From: Apoderus coryli
Taxonomy: Eukaryota; Arthropoda; Insecta; Coleoptera; Attelabidae
DNA length: 64,000 nt
Assembly: GCA_911728435.2 (NCBI GenBank)
Contig: OU452207.1
Location: 17,571,682 to 17,635,681, forward strand
Reading direction: 5' to 3'
Shown here in pieces: positions 61,701 through 64,000 of this stretch; positions within the stretch are counted from its first letter, which is position 1, and each line of letters starts with the position of its first letter. Below the pieces are notes generated by a model that searched no databases, was not told the origin of the DNA, and saw only the letters and a program-made list of their open reading frames with translations. Both the position numbers and the translations under genes were made by a program.

Positions 61701-62221
61701 CGCACCTACAACAGCCGGTAAATGGTCGTGATTGGGTGTGGCAATTTTTTGTGACAAGATTTGCGGGTCGAGGATCGGTCTATTTAGGCATCTTAGAGTT
61801 CACAACAGAAATCCCTGAGTAGGAATAATTCATACTCATTAGCGAGTGAATGCTGCTGATGATTGTGAACGCGCTAGAAGAAAAAATGGAGGTAAAGGCG
61901 GATATAACCATTTGGAAGTCGCCTGAGACGACTAAAATTCTGTTTTGTTACCCAGGTCATATGTTTTAGATTATATTTTATCTTGCCGGGAATGTTTTGG
62001 GGTGACACCAACCGATTGTTTAGAATGTACTTACGCCAAACAATTAAGTACAATAAATTCTACTTTTTGTTTTAAGCCTGATTATTTTATTTTAAAGATT
62101 TACAACACATTTTCTGGTTGGAATATCTACTGCCGACGATATAGCTGGCCCTTGGACTAATGTTGGATCAGTTTTGGTTAATCAATCTATCATTGATTTG
62201 CCTGGAAATCAAAATATTTGG
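55745..62221 (+). CDS. Secreted GH43-family glycoside hydrolase (arabinanase-like), 5' exons
   Basis: Exon 1 55745-55893: a signal peptide of about 20 residues (MFGISSLILIAIYYCNSAFA), then AYPQPGPCTGYCFTHDPSLI with the GH43 HDPS motif (Asp36 as expected general base) and QRESDKKWF. Exon 2 62098-62221: a split Arg codon, then FTTHFLVGISTADDIAGPWT, NVGSVLVNQS and IIDLPGNQNIW. The GPWT and N-x-IW motifs lead, in this family, into APDV with the second catalytic Asp, which must lie in a third exon beyond the window. Splice sites are CG|GTAAGCC, TTTTAAAG|A and TGG|GTAAGT. Intron 1 is 6,204 bp and full of transposons. Family role: cutting arabinan or related hemicellulose in the gut. Animals normally lack GH43, so transfer from a microbe is likely. 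The gene is incomplete here. Confidence 0.72.
55912..57000. other. First part of intron 1, unannotated
   Basis: AT-rich intronic sequence with no second gene. A (TA)n run lies at about 56708-56728. Confidence 0.5.
57538..59245 (+). mobile_element. IS630-Tc1-mariner-type element with a decayed transposase
   Basis: Terminal CAGGGTGTCCGGAAAAAGGA has a matching inverted copy ending GGACACCCTG at 59245. The inverted arms extend about 230 bp, with TATA on both flanks as expected for TA-target insertion. The interior holds a deleted transposase. A 67 bp block (57785-57851; 58933-58998) is present in direct orientation inside the two arms, breaking the mirror symmetry. Confidence 0.85.
57959..58590 (+). 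pseudogene. Mariner-type transposase, core deleted
   Basis: ATG at 57959, MDRRRNNFICFSEMTDMILI. A possible 63 bp GT-AG intron (58023-58085) leads in frame to KCNSNASLADRRHAEKFPNR and IHPKRRDFSNLVRRLRH, then a TGA stop. After the stop come NCGRPRIIQPEKENSILTSI and EETPNISTRVLARQVENIG (second helix-turn-helix). The DDE region is missing. The C-terminus resumes in another frame: PILSENHLIERILQAG, RLRFSLLKRARICIEKNGGY and stop. The order matches a common insect Tc1/mariner family. It cannot encode an active enzyme. Confidence 0.78.
59440..59590 (-). repeat. Dispersed repeat, copy 2 (inverted)
   Basis: Reverse complement of parts of 54610-54965 (ACCAATTGAGCTAAATTTTA; CCATTTCCAGATGGAAGTC). Confidence 0.55.
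59600..60150. other. Unannotated intron stretch
   Basis: No gene recognised; short unsupported frames only. Confidence 0.45.
60157..61790 (+). pseudogene. RTE-like LINE fragment (RT and C-terminus)
   Basis: Plus-strand pieces in several frames: SRWKEHFQELLNMDTNVDNA, VITKIWNTETVPAEMRDG, MCFIDLVKAFGTVNREALW (RT motif with catalytic Asp), GVNQGCV, IIELQKADHNVVLADTEEDL (the YADD box is mutated to KADH), NIKKTQIIYQPAPNTVAV, KYHQRSLRRILGIKWQDRRT, MRHQLRWTAYVIRMPTERPP and DRQRWRRTIYEGHQVFEKQR. This is the order found in RTE-type LINE ORFs of insects. It lies within intron 1 of the GH43-like gene, in the same orientation. Confidence 0.8.
61930..62017 (+). repeat. SINE 3' tail only
   Basis: TTCTGTTTTGTTACCCAGGT ... 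CTTGCCGGGAATGTTTTGGG ... GGTGACACCAACCGATTG matches the 3' tails of the SINEs at 49655 and 55185, without the tRNA-like head. It ends 80 bp upstream of GH43 exon 2. Confidence 0.65.
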
Positions 62222-62560
62222 GTAAGTATAAATGCACTAATGGTAGTTGGTTCTAATTATTATATTTTTTAGATTCTTGATCATATAATTATTAATAATT
62301 AATTTGTGGGCATGTAGGTGAGAGAGGAATTAAAGTACTTAACAGTTCTGCATTCAGTAAGAACTGACTTTATTAAAATTAAATGAATAGTACGCATGTA
62401 TTATATGACATGCGTATAACTAACAACTGTGGCATCTAAGTCGTCTAATAATGTATATACTTGAGAATTAACTTAACAGTAAACTACATAATAAACTTAA
62501 TATTAAAAGATGTATAAAAATGACTTCCACAATACAAACCTATCTCGATTACAACACAAT
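62222..62560. other. Intron 2 start, unannotated
   Basis: Begins with the GTAAGT donor of GH43 exon 2. No further GH43 exon is visible up to 64000. Confidence 0.5.
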
Positions 62561-62561
62561 T

Positions 62562-62745
62562 ATTACATATTTAGTTTCCTTTGGGATTGTACTGTTCTAC
62601 CTAACCTTGTTGGAATAGGAGAGTTTCTAGGTGTTATAAAATTTTTATCCTCAGTAACATTTGAATATAAACTTACATTATCATTTTCTGATAATATAAC
62701 ATCATCATTTTTTTGTATGTGTTGTGAGGTATAACATCATAATTA
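62562..62745 (-). pseudogene. Ty3/gypsy pol C-terminal end
   Basis: The minus strand reads QKNDDVILSENDNVSLYSNV then TPRNSPIPTRLGRTVQSQRK and LNM-stop. This is the usual end of gypsy pol proteins (acidic stretch, then R-x-GR-x-V-x-x-P-x-RLN-stop). It is collinear with the integrase finger fragments to the right. Confidence 0.6.
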
Positions 62746-62971
62746 AATTTATTGAAATTGTAAATATTTGAAGAAGAATATGTTGAAATTGCCAACTTTT
62801 ACTAAAATTCTTAAATTGGAATGAATTAAAACATGGACCGTTATAAGATTCCATGAACGGAAAAAATAAGTATTTGCATATATTTTATTACATTTGAACT
62901 TGTTTGATCCATTAATACTGATATTTCCACATATTTTGAATGCTAATCAACTAACATATATCAATATATTT

Positions 62972-63556
62972 TAGTGTTTGTATTATATATCCATATATGA
63001 GGATTTCATGTGACTCGAGAGGTTCCTATCTATTATTGTTACTTAGTGACAAATAAATGTACCAAAATTCAATTCAATGTTCGATATTTCCATTTATAGA
63101 AGGGCAAAATAAAAATTGTTCACCATTAAATTTGGTTTTTTCTTTACCTAAATGAGCTAAGTGTACTCTAATCAGCATTTCATGTCGAAGAGACTTTGGG
63201 TCAAAAATACCTTTCTCTTTAAACATTAAACCATCATTATAAGTTGGCTAATCTACTACTACTAGTAATCAACTAAAGTTAGAAAGTATCTAGAATTGTA
63301 TTGTTTGTATTATATATCCATATAGGTATGAGGATTTCATATGACTCGAGAGGTTCCTTTCTATTATCATTGCTAAGTGACAAACAAATGTCACAAGATT
63401 CAATTAAATTTTCGATATCTCCATTTATAGAAGGTCAAAATAAAAATTGTCCACCATTTAATTTGGTTTTTTCTTTACCCAAATCAGCTAAGTGGAGTCT
63501 AATTAACCTTTCTTGTCGAAGAGACTTTGGGCAAAAAATTCTATTATCACATAAAA
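62972..63556 (-). pseudogene. Ty3/gypsy integrase H2C2 finger, tandemly duplicated
   Basis: Two direct copies (62972-63225 and 63302-63556). Read on the minus strand, the right copy encodes PKSLRQERLIRLHLADLGK, EKTKLNGGQFLF and PSINGDIENLIESCDICLSL: an HHCC finger (H...H, C-x2-C) with the first His region altered. The left copy has the same order, but its Cys pair is degraded (IEFWYIYLSL). Neither can be followed into a D,D,E core. Confidence 0.7.
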
Positions 63557-63579
63557 CCTTGATAACAAGTTGAGTGATT

Positions 63580-63905
63580 TTTATACGTCTATTCTATTTT
63601 TTAACCTCGTTTTTCAGTCTATTGGAAAGTGCGAAATTATATGTTCTTTATGTTTTAACAAATCTTTATCTTTAGAAAATTCCTGCTGAAATATTCGAAG
63701 TCTTTCACTTGTCATGGGAAAAGTTGTTAAATTATTTCATACATAATATTCAATTTACCTTTTCAAAATTTTCGTCATAGTCATTGTGATAAGCTCAAAT
63801 TAAAGCATCTGCAAGAACTAATTCATATCCAGCTTTACAAACAATGTTAAGACAGTATTGTTGCAACATTATAAGCATTCTTTGCAATCTACCTGGTGTT
63901 CTCGA
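63580..63905 (-). pseudogene. Ty3/gypsy RNase H end and linker
   Basis: Minus strand: RLQRMLIMLQQYCLNIVCKA, GYELVLADALIRA (end of RNase H, LADALSRA pattern), YHNDYDENFEKEIEYYVNNL, TTFPMTSERLRIFQQEFSKD. Frameshifts are present. It is followed on the minus strand by the integrase finger copies, giving normal pol order. Confidence 0.65.
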
Positions 63906-64000
63906 AATTTAAAATTTATACAGTAAAATCAAATAACCATACATGTGTCAGAGGCTTAAGGTTTCATATTAACAACTTACAAAATTACATTAAAAATGTA

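Overview
This is a eukaryotic, AT-rich, repeat-dominated piece of an insect nuclear genome. A beetle is my best guess, but the sequence does not settle it. The insect assignment rests on a degraded copy of the para voltage-gated sodium channel gene, on short GT-AG introns, and on the repeat fauna: Ty3/gypsy, BEL/Pao, Jockey/CR1/RTE-like LINEs, Penelope-like elements with GIY-YIG, IS630-Tc1-mariner elements with CAGGGTGTCC ends, a hAT MITE and tRNA-derived SINEs. There are no bacterial operons, rRNA genes or CRISPR arrays. Most reading frames belong to broken transposable elements.

Layout. 1-11.1 kb: one Ty3/gypsy provirus on the minus strand, split by (i) a 3.97 kb LTR element with identical-length LTRs and a CACT target duplication, and (ii) a 2.4 kb repeat-rich unit that also occurs beside a Penelope-like GIY-YIG reading frame. 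11.4-14.3 kb: an intron-containing para pseudogene running from the domain II-III linker to the normal stop codon. 14.8-18.5 kb: two truncated LINEs abutting in opposite orientation. 18.5-23.7 kb: mostly unannotatable DNA with a LINE scrap and a frameshifted transposon gene. 23.7-30.2 kb: a nest in which a hAT MITE sits in a LINE that sits inside a mariner-type element with about 480 bp arms. 33.1-38.2 kb: a BEL/Pao element cut by a LINE 3' end. 39.7-42.2 kb: a large palindromic copy of the Penelope-associated unit. 43.7-47.5 kb: the region of most gene interest, with a six-exon microexon gene and a pair of convergent THAP and SWIM/PHD-like transposon genes. 49.6-51.3 kb: a SINE, a GIY-YIG scrap and a gypsy 3' end. 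55.7-62.2 kb: two exons of a secreted glycoside hydrolase family 43 gene around a 6.2 kb intron filled with transposons. 62.5-63.9 kb: a gypsy pol fragment with a duplicated integrase zinc finger.

Probable host loci. The GH43-like gene has a signal peptide, a catalytic HDPS motif and an exon junction that restores codon and domain continuity; such genes in animals are usually horizontally acquired. The microexon gene at 44.2-44.9 kb has exons of 23, 30, 42, 42 and 33 nt plus a last exon. All five introns are GT-AG and phase 2, and the two 42-nt exons each encode two heptads of a coiled coil. The para copy is a dead duplicate that could confuse resistance genotyping. The best candidate for an undescribed system is the Penelope-associated unit, built from six diverged modules of about 130 bp (A-F) in a roughly 777 bp higher-order repeat, bounded by 12 bp inverted repeats and found in three places here.
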